Below are positions 37,053-45,084 of a stretch of 64,000 nucleotides of DNA, one piece after another. Numbering within the stretch: the stretch's first letter is position 1; every line of letters starts with the position of its first letter. Position numbers and translations under genes: made by a program. The notes under the pieces are model-generated. The model was not told the origin of the DNA. It worked only from the letters and a program-made list of their open reading frames with translations, and ran no database searches. Origin of the DNA: Methylobacter psychrophilus. Its GTDB lineage: Bacteria; Pseudomonadota; Gammaproteobacteria; Methylococcales; Methylomonadaceae. The stretch lies in contig NZ_JAOEGU010000012.1 in NCBI RefSeq assembly GCF_025583945.1, forward strand, positions 1 through 64,000. Direction: 5' to 3'.

Positions 37053-38096
37053 ATGCCAATTACCTTAAAAGAGCTTGCCGATTTTTGTGATGCCCGGATT
37101 GTAGGGGGCGATTTATCTACAGCTATTTATTCTGCAGCCGATATTACGGCGGCACAAGAGGGGCAGGTTACCCAGTTAACCAGTAGTCGGTATGTTCAGC
37201 ATATCAAAAACTCAACTGCTTCAGCCTGTTTTATTGCTGAAGGATTTGCCGTTGATAACATACCTGAATCTTTGGCATTGCTGATTTGCGCTGATCCGGA
37301 GATCAGTTTTATCAAGGCAGTCGAGTTATTGCATCCAGCAAGGGTTTATGCTAAGAATATTTCACCTCAGGCAGTGCTTGAACATAATGTAACATTGGGG
37401 ACTGATGTTTGTATCGGACCTTTTGCCGTGATTGGTGAAAATGCCGTCATAGGCGATGGCAGTACAATACTGGCAGGCGTTTATGTGGGTAATAATGTAA
37501 CCATGGGGAAAAATTGCAAGATTTATCCCTATGCCGTTATCTACGATGATGTTGTGGTAGGGAATAATGTCATTATTCATTCAGGTTCTATTATTGGCGC
37601 TGACGGCTTTGGTTATAAATTTAGAAATAATGTCCACGTTAAGGTGCCTCAAGTAGGTAATGTGGTTATTGATGATAATGTTGAGATAGGTGCCAATACC
37701 TGTATTGATAGAGGTGCACTGGGAAGTACGCTAATAGGATCAGGGACTAAAATAGATAATTTGGTGCAAATTGGCCACAATAACAAGGTTGGGAAAAACG
37801 TCATTATGTGTGGCCTGACCGGTATTTCCGGCTCCTGTAATATTGAAGATTATGCCATTCTGGCGGGTAGTTCAGGGGTAGCAGATCATGTCACCATTGG
37901 TCAAGGCGCTGTGGTAATGGCGCGTTCCGGCGTAGCAGGTGATGTAAAGGCCGGCACTCAGGTTTTTGGTAGTCCGGCAAAAGACAAAAAAACCGCTTAT
38001 AAAGAGCAGATTGCACTCAGTAAACTGCCTGAACTACTAAAAAGAATAAAGCTAATGGAAGCAAAAATTCAGGCACTTGAACAAGCAGCGGATTAG
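37053..38096 (+). CDS. lpxD: UDP-3-O-acylglucosamine N-acyltransferase LpxD
   Basis: 347 residues, normal for LpxD, which adds the second acyl chain in lipid A synthesis from an acyl-carrier-protein donor. The N-terminal uridine-binding domain (1-100) leads to a left-handed beta helix of hexapeptide repeats (I/V-G-x-x repeats, about 100-310). The catalytic His is in [21 protein letters not shown] and [12 protein letters not shown] are typical. A C-terminal coiled helix ends the protein. It is not in the usual bamA-skp-lpxD-fabZ-lpxA-lpxB cluster here; lpxA is also alone, at 56824. Confidence 0.93.
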   Translation: MPITLKELADFCDARIVGGDLSTAIYSAADITAAQEGQVTQLTSSRYVQHIKNSTASACFIAEGFAVDNIPESLALLICADPEISFIKAVELLHPARVYAKNISPQAVLEHNVTLGTDVCIGPFAVIGENAVIGDGSTILAGVYVGNNVTMGKNCKIYPYAVIYDDVVVGNNVIIHSGSIIGADGFGYKFRNNVHVKVPQVGNVVIDDNVEIGANTCIDRGALGSTLIGSGTKIDNLVQIGHNNKVGKNVIMCGLTGISGSCNIEDYAILAGSSGVADHVTIGQGAVVMARSGVAGDVKAGTQVFGSPAKDKKTAYKEQIALSKLPELLKRIKLMEAKIQALEQAAD

Positions 38097-38217
38097 TGTT
38101 CAAGACGGCCGGTTATTTTGCTTGCTGTCTTAAAAAAATAACGTTCGTTACAACAACACATGACGAATAACCCAGTATTATAGTAAACTATATCAACACA
38201 AAAAACGGTTTAGCACG

Positions 38218-38925
38218 ATGACAGCAAAAGACAACGTACACTTGCACGAAATCAATAAATTTGGCTCAATGGCCGAGCGCTGGTGGGATATGCAAGGAGA
38301 GTTTAAAACCCTCCATGATATCAACCCGTTACGACTGCAATTTATTCAGCGTTATGCTGATGTTGCCGGTAAACGCATTGTCGATGTGGGTTGCGGTGGC
38401 GGTATTTTAACTGAAGGTTTGGCCAAACTCGGTGTTGATGCCTTGGGTATTGATCTCAGTGAAGAATTGATTGATATTGCTGATTTGCATGGTCTGGAGT
38501 CGGGCGTCAATGCACATTATCAAAAAATAAGCGCTGAAGCCTTGGCATTGCAACAGCCTGAAAGCTTTGATCATGTTACTTGTATGGAAATGCTCGAACA
38601 TGTGCCTGATCCCGGTTCAATCATTACTGCTTGTGCTACTTTGGTGAAACCTGGCGGTATGGTATTTTTTTCCACGCTCAACCGTAAACCTAAAGCCTAT
38701 TTATTAGCGATACTTGCAGCGGAGCATGTTCTGCAGATGTTGCCTAAAGGTACGCATGATTATAAAACTTTTATCAAACCCTCTGAGCTAAGTCAGTCGG
38801 CACGTGCTGCAGGTCTTGAGTTACAAGGCATGGTCGGGATTGAATACAATCCGTTTAATAAACAGTTTAACCTCGGAAAAGACATTGATGTTAATTACAT
38901 CGCTACTTTTAAACGTACGGAATAA
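38218..38925 (+). CDS. ubiG: Ubiquinone biosynthesis O-methyltransferase UbiG
   Basis: 235 residues. UbiG performs both O-methylations of ubiquinone synthesis with S-adenosylmethionine. The start HEINKFGSMAERWWDMQGEFKTLHDINPLR is the family signature; the SAM site is IVDVGCGGGILTEGLA; CMEMLEHVPDPGSI and STLNRKPKAYL follow. It is the first gene of a tight block with mupP (8-base gap), the YciK-like SDR and sufT, the arrangement known from Pseudomonas for the first three. Confidence 0.94.
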   Translation: MTAKDNVHLHEINKFGSMAERWWDMQGEFKTLHDINPLRLQFIQRYADVAGKRIVDVGCGGGILTEGLAKLGVDALGIDLSEELIDIADLHGLESGVNAHYQKISAEALALQQPESFDHVTCMEMLEHVPDPGSIITACATLVKPGGMVFFSTLNRKPKAYLLAILAAEHVLQMLPKGTHDYKTFIKPSELSQSARAAGLELQGMVGIEYNPFNKQFNLGKDIDVNYIATFKRTE

Positions 38926-38933
38926 AGGTTCTG

Positions 38934-39608
38934 ATGTCGACTGATTTCAAATTATCCTGTGTGTTATTTGACCTTGACGGTACTTTGGTCGATACCGCGC
39001 CCGATCTGGTTTTATGTTTGAATAAAGCCTTAAGCCAGCATGGCTTTATGACGGTTACTGCGGCGGCAGTCAAGCCGTGTATTTCATTTGGTGCTGTTGC
39101 GATGATTAATAATAGTTTGCATAAATCCATAACAGAAGCGCTCCGGGCCGATATTTTGGAAACCATGCTTGATTTTTATCAAAATAATATTGCCGAACAC
39201 ACGGTTTTTTTTAACGGCATGTTAGACACGCTTGATGCTATTGAAGCGCACGGGCTGAAATGGGGCGTAGTGACCAATAAGCGCGAACGATTTACCAATC
39301 CGCTGATGGCCGCTTTAAAGCTTACAGATAGGGCTGCTTGCATCATCAGCGGAGATACGACGGGAAACCCTAAGCCTCATGTCGAACCTATGTTGGCTGC
39401 CTGCAAAAAAGCCGGTGTTAATCCGCAGGAATGTGTTTATATCGGTGATGCACCTCATGATATTACGGCGGGAAAAAATGCCCAAATGAAAACACTGGCT
39501 GCTCTTTATGGTTACATTAATCCTGGCGATATGCCGGAAACATGGGGTGCTGATGCCCTGATTGAATCTCCTGAACAACTGGCAATCTGGATACGCGCTG
39601 CACTATGA
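38934..39608 (+). CDS. mupP: HAD phosphatase, probable N-acetylmuramic acid 6-phosphate phosphatase MupP
   Basis: 224-residue HAD hydrolase: VLFDLDGTLVDTAPDL (nucleophile Asp12 and Asp14), VVTNKRE, then GNPKPHVEPM and VYIGDAPHDITAGKNA. On sequence alone it could be a phosphoglycolate phosphatase (Gph). The ubiG-mupP-yciK order is the one in Pseudomonas, where this protein dephosphorylates MurNAc-6-P in the peptidoglycan recycling route that bypasses de novo UDP-MurNAc synthesis. The assignment therefore rests mainly on neighbourhood. It overlaps the next gene by four bases (ATGA). Confidence 0.75.
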   Translation: MSTDFKLSCVLFDLDGTLVDTAPDLVLCLNKALSQHGFMTVTAAAVKPCISFGAVAMINNSLHKSITEALRADILETMLDFYQNNIAEHTVFFNGMLDTLDAIEAHGLKWGVVTNKRERFTNPLMAALKLTDRAACIISGDTTGNPKPHVEPMLAACKKAGVNPQECVYIGDAPHDITAGKNAQMKTLAALYGYINPGDMPETWGADALIESPEQLAIWIRAAL

Positions 39609-40333
39609 CACTAAAACATCACGTTATTTTAATTACTGGCGCTGGCGGTGGTCTTGGCAGTACAGCGGCTTTGGCATTGGCAAAAAACGGCGCTCACGTT
39701 ATTTTACTGGATAAAAATATTGCCAAATTGGAAGCGGTTTACGATGCAATTTTGGCGGCAAATGCGCCCGAACCGGTTATTTATCCGTTTGATCTTGCTG
39801 GTGCCAATGAAAACGAGTACCAGGAATTGGCCAATAAAATTAATGAAGAATACGGTTCCTTGCAAGGACTGCTACATTCAGCAGTAGAATTCAGCTCTTT
39901 TACGCCGCTCTGCCAATTTGGTACCAAGGAGTGGGGGCATACTTTAAACGTGAATTTAAATGCCGCTTTTATATTAACCCGTATGTTGTTGCCCGTACTG
40001 GAAAAAAGTCAACACGCCTCTATTGTCTTCACGTCTGATTCTTCTGCCAGAAAAGCGCACGCTTACTCAGGTGCTTATGGCGTGTCCAAAATAGCCATGG
40101 AGGGTTTGGCTAAAATACTGGCTGAAGAGCTGGAAGCTGCCAACAAAATTCGGGTAAATATCTTGGTACCCGGCGCTGTTGATTCACCCTTAAGAAAACG
40201 GGCCTATCCGGCAGAAGATAAAGCCAAATTACCTACTATGGAATCATTAATCCCCGCTTACCTTTACTTATTTGGCTCTCAAAGTATTGGTGTAACCGGC
40301 CAGACGATTGAGGCCCCAACCTTTCACTTATAA
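39605..40333 (+). CDS. YciK-like short-chain dehydrogenase/reductase
   Basis: 242 residues, classical SDR: the NAD(P) motif LITGAGGGLGSTAA, a LHSAVEFSSFTPL segment, the catalytic Ser in VFTSDSSARK and the Tyr-x3-Lys in SGAYGVSKIAMEGLA, then VNILVPGAVDSPLR. It is the third gene of the ubiG-mupP-yciK cluster and starts inside the mupP stop. The substrate of YciK proteins is not known; co-conservation with mupP suggests a link to cell-wall or quinone metabolism, but nothing firmer. Confidence 0.85.
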   Translation: MTLKHHVILITGAGGGLGSTAALALAKNGAHVILLDKNIAKLEAVYDAILAANAPEPVIYPFDLAGANENEYQELANKINEEYGSLQGLLHSAVEFSSFTPLCQFGTKEWGHTLNVNLNAAFILTRMLLPVLEKSQHASIVFTSDSSARKAHAYSGAYGVSKIAMEGLAKILAEELEAANKIRVNILVPGAVDSPLRKRAYPAEDKAKLPTMESLIPAYLYLFGSQSIGVTGQTIEAPTFHL

Positions 40334-40342
40334 TTTATTATT

Positions 40343-40891
40343 ATGGCAGAACGAGAAAGCTTTGTTTTAACCAGGGACGTTAATATTGTTACCATCCCTG
40401 ACGGTACGCCTGATATTTTAAAACAAGGCGAGCAAGTGACTATCCACCAGTCTCTTGGTAATAACTACACGGTTGTTACCGACCGTGGTCATATGGTGCG
40501 TATTGCCGGTGTCGATGCCGATGCTTTGGGTAAAGAGCATCTTGAATTACATACATTGGTATCAGAAACCAGTCCTGAAGCTGTTGAAAAAAATTGCTGG
40601 GAAGTGATGAAAACGGTTTATGACCCGGAAATTCCGGTAAATATTGTTGATCTCGGCCTGGTTTATTACTGTAACGTAAAGCCTGTGGATGATGATAAAA
40701 ACGCCGTCCATATTATGATGACCTTAACGGCTCCTGGTTGTGGTATGGGGCCGGTTATACAGGGCGATGTAGAAAAATGTATTCGTGCGTTGCCGGGTGT
40801 TGCCAGTGTTGATGTAGAAGTTGTTCTTGATCCGCCCTGGTCCAGGGAAATGATGTCGGAAGTGGCACAGTTGCAGTTGGGATTGTACTAA
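40343..40891 (+). CDS. sufT: Fe-S cluster assembly protein SufT (DUF59/MIP18 family)
   Basis: 182 residues. The first 80 residues carry the SufT-specific extension (RDVNIVTIPDGTPDILKQGE and YTVVTDRGHMVRIAG). The rest is a DUF59 domain: VYDPEIPVNIVDLGLVYYC, MTLTAPGCGMGPVIQGDVE with the conserved Cys, and VDVEVVLDPPWSREMMSE. SufT helps Fe-S protein maturation, mainly under high demand. It follows the SDR with a 9-base gap, so it is probably co-transcribed with ubiG. Confidence 0.9.
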   Translation: MAERESFVLTRDVNIVTIPDGTPDILKQGEQVTIHQSLGNNYTVVTDRGHMVRIAGVDADALGKEHLELHTLVSETSPEAVEKNCWEVMKTVYDPEIPVNIVDLGLVYYCNVKPVDDDKNAVHIMMTLTAPGCGMGPVIQGDVEKCIRALPGVASVDVEVVLDPPWSREMMSEVAQLQLGLY

Positions 40892-40912
40892 AATTAATCC
40901 GGGGGTGGTGCG

Positions 40913-41078
40913 CTAGGAGGCTGTCCGAGAATAGGAGTCGTAGCGAGGGAAAGCCATTTTGAGTCAGATTTTTTGGTCATTTGAGGCGAATAGTTGTTCT
41001 ATTTAACAAAAATGAGCGGAAAATCTGGCCGAAATGGCTTTTCCGCAGTAGGTTTTCTATTCCCGGACAGCTTCCTAG
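40913..41078. mobile_element. MITE-like palindromic element
   Basis: 166 bases bounded by CTAGGAGGCTGTCCGAGAAT at the left and its near-perfect reverse complement at the right (CTAGGAAGCTGTCCGGGAAT on the other strand, 18 of 20 identical). Further inside, AAAGCCATTT and AAATGGCTTT with neighbouring bases also pair, so nearly the whole element can fold. No coding capacity. CTAG at both ends may be a target duplication or part of the repeat. It follows sufT directly. Confidence 0.7.
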
Positions 41079-41094
41079 ACATCAACTTAAGACA

Positions 41095-41164
41095 TTTCAC
41101 CACGAAGACACGAAGATTTTGGTTTGGTTTTTCTTAGTGAACTTCGTGTCTTCGTGGTGAATTA
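41095..41164. repeat. CACGAAG-family palindromic repeat, complete copy
   Basis: TTCACCACGAAGACACGAAG (41096-41115) is mirrored exactly by CTTCGTGTCTTCGTGGTGAA (41143-41162), with a 27-base T-rich loop. It is the cleanest copy in the window and lies 17 bases after the MITE-like element, 42 bases before the deacetylase-family gene. Confidence 0.9.
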
Positions 41165-41203
41165 ATATCTTTAAGTTGGTTATTTATTCCAAAGCGAGAT
41201 GTT

Positions 41204-42130
41204 ATGACAACACTCTATTATAGCCACCCGGATTTTCTTTTTCATGAAACTGGTAAAGGTCACCCTGAATGTCCTGATCGACTTAGAAACATAACCAGTG
41301 CCTTGGAGGCTCCGGAGTTTTCAGATTTAATCAGAATGCTGGCACCACTGGGTACCGAACAGCAAATCAGGCTGATTCATCCATTGTTTCATATTGAGGG
41401 TATTCTGGCAGCAATACCCAAACAAGGCGAATATTATCTGGATCATGACACGGTATTGTCGTCTGGATCAAAAGAGGCCGCTTTTCGTGCGGTAGGTGCT
41501 GTTTGTGATGCCATTGATAACGTTCTGACGGGCAAGGCAAACAATGCTTTTTGTGCGGTGCGCCCGCCCGGCCATCATGCCGAACCGGACTTGGCGATGG
41601 GTTTTTGCTTGTTTAATAATGTCGCGATTGCCGCTGAATATGCGCGCCGTCATTATCATCTGGAGCGTATTGCAATTGTCGATTTTGATGTCCATCATGG
41701 CAATGGCACACAAGCGGCTTTTTATAATCAACCCAATGTTCTCTATGCATCCAGTCATGAGATGCCCAATTATCCCGGGACAGGTTATCCAACAGAAATT
41801 GGTGTTGGTAACATTGTTAATGTCCCTCTCACCGCAGGTGATAGCGGTATCGAATTCAGAAAAAAATACACCAGTATTATTTTACCGGCATTAAGAAATT
41901 TCAAACCCGAATTATTGCTTGTTTCAGCCGGCTTTGATGCTCATAAAGATGATCCGTTATCATCAATTAAACTAATAGAAGATGATTTTCGTTGGCTTAC
42001 CCAAGAATTGATGCATATTGCTGACCGCTATTGTCATGGCAGAATTATTTCCACATTGGAAGGTGGTTATAACCTTGAAGCACTAGCGACGAGTGTTGCT
42101 GTTCATGTTGAAACCTTAATGGGTAATTAG
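41204..42130 (+). CDS. Histone deacetylase-family hydrolase
   Basis: 308 residues, a full HDAC/acetoin-utilisation/acetylpolyamine-amidohydrolase fold. The start is HPDFLFHETGKGHPECPDRL; the catalytic region has RPPGHHAEPDLAMGFCLFNNVAIAA (the His-His pair), zinc ligands in IVDFDVHHGNGTQ and the later VSAGFDAHKDDP, and the C-terminal STLEGGYNLEAL. All catalytic residues seem present. Bacterial members deacetylate small amides or proteins; the substrate is unknown. It converges with the AI-2E permease gene, with a possible shared terminator. Confidence 0.9.
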   Translation: MTTLYYSHPDFLFHETGKGHPECPDRLRNITSALEAPEFSDLIRMLAPLGTEQQIRLIHPLFHIEGILAAIPKQGEYYLDHDTVLSSGSKEAAFRAVGAVCDAIDNVLTGKANNAFCAVRPPGHHAEPDLAMGFCLFNNVAIAAEYARRHYHLERIAIVDFDVHHGNGTQAAFYNQPNVLYASSHEMPNYPGTGYPTEIGVGNIVNVPLTAGDSGIEFRKKYTSIILPALRNFKPELLLVSAGFDAHKDDPLSSIKLIEDDFRWLTQELMHIADRYCHGRIISTLEGGYNLEALATSVAVHVETLMGN

Positions 42131-42160
42131 CCTTTTAAGTAAGTCGGTATCGGCTAATTA
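42124..42160. terminator. Inverted repeat between convergent genes, possible bidirectional terminator
   Basis: TAATTAGCC (42124-42132) and GGCTAATTA (42152-42160) pair across a 19-base loop in the 23-base space between two stops. The left arm overlaps the stop codon of the deacetylase-family gene. There is only a short T run, so it is a modest candidate. Confidence 0.45.
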
Positions 42161-43254
42161 GTCTCCAAAGTTTTATCATCAATGCGTGGCCATGCAGTTA
42201 AAACCGCTTTAACGACAGTTGCCAAGGGAATAGCAAAAAACACTCCCCAAAAGCCCCATACGCCTCCAAAAAACAAAATAGCGACGATAATCGCGATAGC
42301 ATGCAAGTTAACAGCTTCAGAAAATAATACCGGTACTAACACAACGCCATCTAAAGCCTGGATAATCGAGTATGCAATAACTATGTACATAAAATCATCA
42401 CCACTTAAGCCCCACTCAAAATAAGCGACACCAAGTATCGGAAAAGTCACCAACGTTGCGCCAATATAAGGAATAATTACCTGTAAGCCCATTAATACAG
42501 CCAGTAGCATGGCATAATTCAGATCCATTGTTGCGAAAGTTGCGTAACTGACAAACCAGAGAATAAATATTTCGACAAACTTGCCGCGCACATAATTACC
42601 AATCTGAATATCAACTTCTTTCCATACCCGTACAGTCAGATTTCTGTTCTTTGGCATAAATTGCAAAAACCAGGTAATTAATGTCTTTTTATCTTTCAAA
42701 AAGAAAAAAACCATCATGGGTACCAAAAACAAATAAATCATTGCGCTAACTATGCCGACGACTGAGGCGGCTGAAAGCGACAACAAGCCATTTTGAACAT
42801 AAGTTAATAATTCTCGCTGAATTGCAAACAACATTAGTTGAAATTTGCTTTCTGAAATCAATTTTGGATACATTTCAGGTAAACGCATAACCCCCGTTTT
42901 GGCACTGTTAATAATTTCCGGAATATTTTGAATAAGTTCGACAGCTTGTTGAGAAACGATAGGCATCAAATAAAACAATAAAAAACCCAAGCAAGCCATA
43001 AAACCTGAAAAAATTAGATATACTGCAGGTAAACGTGACATTCCTAAATCTTCTGACTTGCCCACCAGTCCTTCCAGTAAATAGGCCAGCACAATAGATG
43101 CAAAAACAGGCATTAATATACTGGATAAGGAATAAATGAGTGCAAAACTGACAATCAATATAATTACCAGTGAAACAGCTTGGGAATTGGGTAAAAAACG
43201 TTTAAAAGATTCGGAAATAAAACGTAAATTTACATAGGAGGAGTGAGTGGTCAT
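42154..43254 (-). CDS. AI-2E family transporter (permease)
   Basis: 366 residues with about seven to eight membrane segments: two near the N-terminus (about 25-85), one following LGFLLFYLMPIVSQQ, an amphipathic extracytoplasmic stretch (about 95-150), then helices about 155-185, 215-260 and 270-340. YLFLVPMMVFFFLKDKK, LQVIIPYIGATLVTFPI and FGGVWGFWGVFFAIPLATV are typical. The family name comes from autoinducer-2 exporters, but many members export other small solutes or act as Na/H antiporters, so no substrate is proposed. Confidence 0.85.
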   Translation of the reverse strand: MTTHSSYVNLRFISESFKRFLPNSQAVSLVIILIVSFALIYSLSSILMPVFASIVLAYLLEGLVGKSEDLGMSRLPAVYLIFSGFMACLGFLLFYLMPIVSQQAVELIQNIPEIINSAKTGVMRLPEMYPKLISESKFQLMLFAIQRELLTYVQNGLLSLSAASVVGIVSAMIYLFLVPMMVFFFLKDKKTLITWFLQFMPKNRNLTVRVWKEVDIQIGNYVRGKFVEIFILWFVSYATFATMDLNYAMLLAVLMGLQVIIPYIGATLVTFPILGVAYFEWGLSGDDFMYIVIAYSIIQALDGVVLVPVLFSEAVNLHAIAIIVAILFFGGVWGFWGVFFAIPLATVVKAVLTAWPRIDDKTLETN

Positions 43255-43380
43255 TAGTAACAGAATAATTTGTTTTTATTACCGGCATTCTACAGGCAAT
43301 AAAGCTTTTCCAGTTATGATGTTTTTCAATTGACATATTCATCGAGTAAAATAAACCCAACATGAAAAAAGGAGAAAAGC

Positions 43381-44337
43381 TTGCAGATTGATATATTTAA
43401 TGGCGACGCTGATGGTATCTGTGCTCTTGTGCAGTTGCGTTTGGCGCAACCGGCTCAATCCAGGTTGGTTACCGGTGTAAAAAGGGATATTCAATTATTA
43501 AAAGATCTGATCGTTCAAAAAAATGATTCTGTTACCGTATTGGATATTTCTTTAAAAAAAAATCACATCGCCCTGGATAGAATTCTCCGGCAAGGTGCTA
43601 CCGTATTTTATGTCGATCACCACGAGTCAGGTGACATTCCGCAACACCCCAATCTCAAAACGATTATCAATACCGCAGCAAATACCTGTACCAGTTTACT
43701 GGTTGATCAATATCTTGGCGGAAAATACCGGGCATGGGCGGTAACTGCAGCTTTTGGCGATAACCTGATTGACAGCGCAGAACAGGCTGCCCAAAGCTTG
43801 TCATTATCTGACTACCAACTTCAGCAACTTAAAAATTTGGGCATTTATATTAACTATAACGGTTATGGTAACTGTATTAGTGATTTACATTTTGCACCGG
43901 ATGCGCTTTATCGTGAATTAGTTCCTTATTCATCACCTTTTGACTTTATCGTTGATAATCAAATTATTTATGAACAATTATTGACGGGATATAAAGATGA
44001 TATGAGTCATGCGCGGAATATTAAGCCTGAATATCAAACTGCTACTGTTAGCGTCTATATTTTGCCGGATGCCTTTTGGGCCAGACGAATTAGCGGTGTA
44101 TTCGGTAATCAACTGGCCAATGAAAGTCCAACACGTGCTCATGCCGTCTTAAGTTATAATTCACAAGGTGGCTATCAGGTTAGTGTCAGGGCACCAATAG
44201 CCAATAAAGTGGGAGCTGATGAGTTATGTTCATCCTTTGCCACAGGTGGAGGTCGTAAAGGCGCAGCAGGCGTTAATCATCTGCCTCTTGCTGAGTTGCC
44301 AATATTTATTGCAGCCTTTGCAAAAAAATATACTTAA
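43381..44337 (+). CDS. DHH-family phosphoesterase-like protein
   Basis: 318 residues. The motifs of DHH phosphoesterases are visible: IFNGDADGICAL (motif I), VTVLDISLKKN (motif II), VFYVDHHESGD (motif III, with DHH) and VTAAFGDN (motif IV). The C-terminal part has a DHHA1-like SFATGGGRKGAAGVNHLP. Members cleave phosphodiesters, for example oligoribonucleotides or cyclic dinucleotides; the substrate here is unknown. The start is TTG 43381, preceded by AGGAG with a 6-base spacer; the nearby ATG at 43362 is out of frame. Confidence 0.8.
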   Translation: MQIDIFNGDADGICALVQLRLAQPAQSRLVTGVKRDIQLLKDLIVQKNDSVTVLDISLKKNHIALDRILRQGATVFYVDHHESGDIPQHPNLKTIINTAANTCTSLLVDQYLGGKYRAWAVTAAFGDNLIDSAEQAAQSLSLSDYQLQQLKNLGIYINYNGYGNCISDLHFAPDALYRELVPYSSPFDFIVDNQIIYEQLLTGYKDDMSHARNIKPEYQTATVSVYILPDAFWARRISGVFGNQLANESPTRAHAVLSYNSQGGYQVSVRAPIANKVGADELCSSFATGGGRKGAAGVNHLPLAELPIFIAAFAKKYT

Positions 44338-44376
44338 GGTCTGGTTAATTAATATTTAGGTACATTATCAAATCCA

Positions 44377-45024
44377 ATGACAAAAAAAAGCACAAATACT
44401 TTATGGCATCATGCGACCATAACACGCGCCGACAGGGAAGCACTGCATAAACATAAAAGTGTTATCATCTGGTTTACCGGATTATCCGGGTCTGGTAAAT
44501 CTACGTTGGCTCATGCAGTAGAAGAATATTTACATAAAGTCGGTATTTCAACTATTGTGCTTGATGGTGATAACGTTCGACATGGATTGTGCGGCGATTT
44601 GGACTTCAGTGATAGTGATCGGATTGAAAATATCAGGCGTGTTAGTGAGTTGGCAAAGTTAATGATAGAAGCGGGTGTTATTACCTTAGCGGCTTTTATT
44701 TCACCCTTTAAAGCAGATCGTGATGACGCCAGAAAACGAGTTCCGCACGGTGATTTTTTGGAAATATATTGCCAATGCCCCATCGAAACTTGCGAACAAA
44801 GAGATGTAAAAGGTCTGTATAAAAAAGCCAGGGCTGGAAAAATCCCTTTTTTTACGGGTATTGGTTCCCCATACGAAACACCAGGAATGCCTGAGCTGGT
44901 TGTAAATACTCATGAATTAACTTTGGAGGAAAGTGTTAAAAAAGTGTTAAACCTGCTTATGCAGCGAGGCGTTATTAAAGATATTGTCTGGCTAAAGCCA
45001 AACAGTCAGTTAAGAGAATTTTAA
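44377..45024 (+). CDS. cysC: Adenylylsulfate kinase CysC
   Basis: 215 residues. It phosphorylates adenosine 5'-phosphosulfate to PAPS, used in sulfate assimilation or sulfation. P-loop GLSGSGKST near residues 35-43; [28 protein letters not shown] binds APS; the active-site Ser is in [36 protein letters not shown] follows. Known stand-alone enzymes are close to 200 residues. No ATP sulfurylase (cysDN) gene is next to it. The gap to the DHH gene is 39 bases and to the GMP gene 60 bases; co-transcription is possible. Confidence 0.92.
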   Translation: MTKKSTNTLWHHATITRADREALHKHKSVIIWFTGLSGSGKSTLAHAVEEYLHKVGISTIVLDGDNVRHGLCGDLDFSDSDRIENIRRVSELAKLMIEAGVITLAAFISPFKADRDDARKRVPHGDFLEIYCQCPIETCEQRDVKGLYKKARAGKIPFFTGIGSPYETPGMPELVVNTHELTLEESVKKVLNLLMQRGVIKDIVWLKPNSQLREF

Positions 45025-45084
45025 ATACGTCCAATTGATTTCATCTATTTTGCTACATCTACTTTTTTTAAGGAAAACAACATT

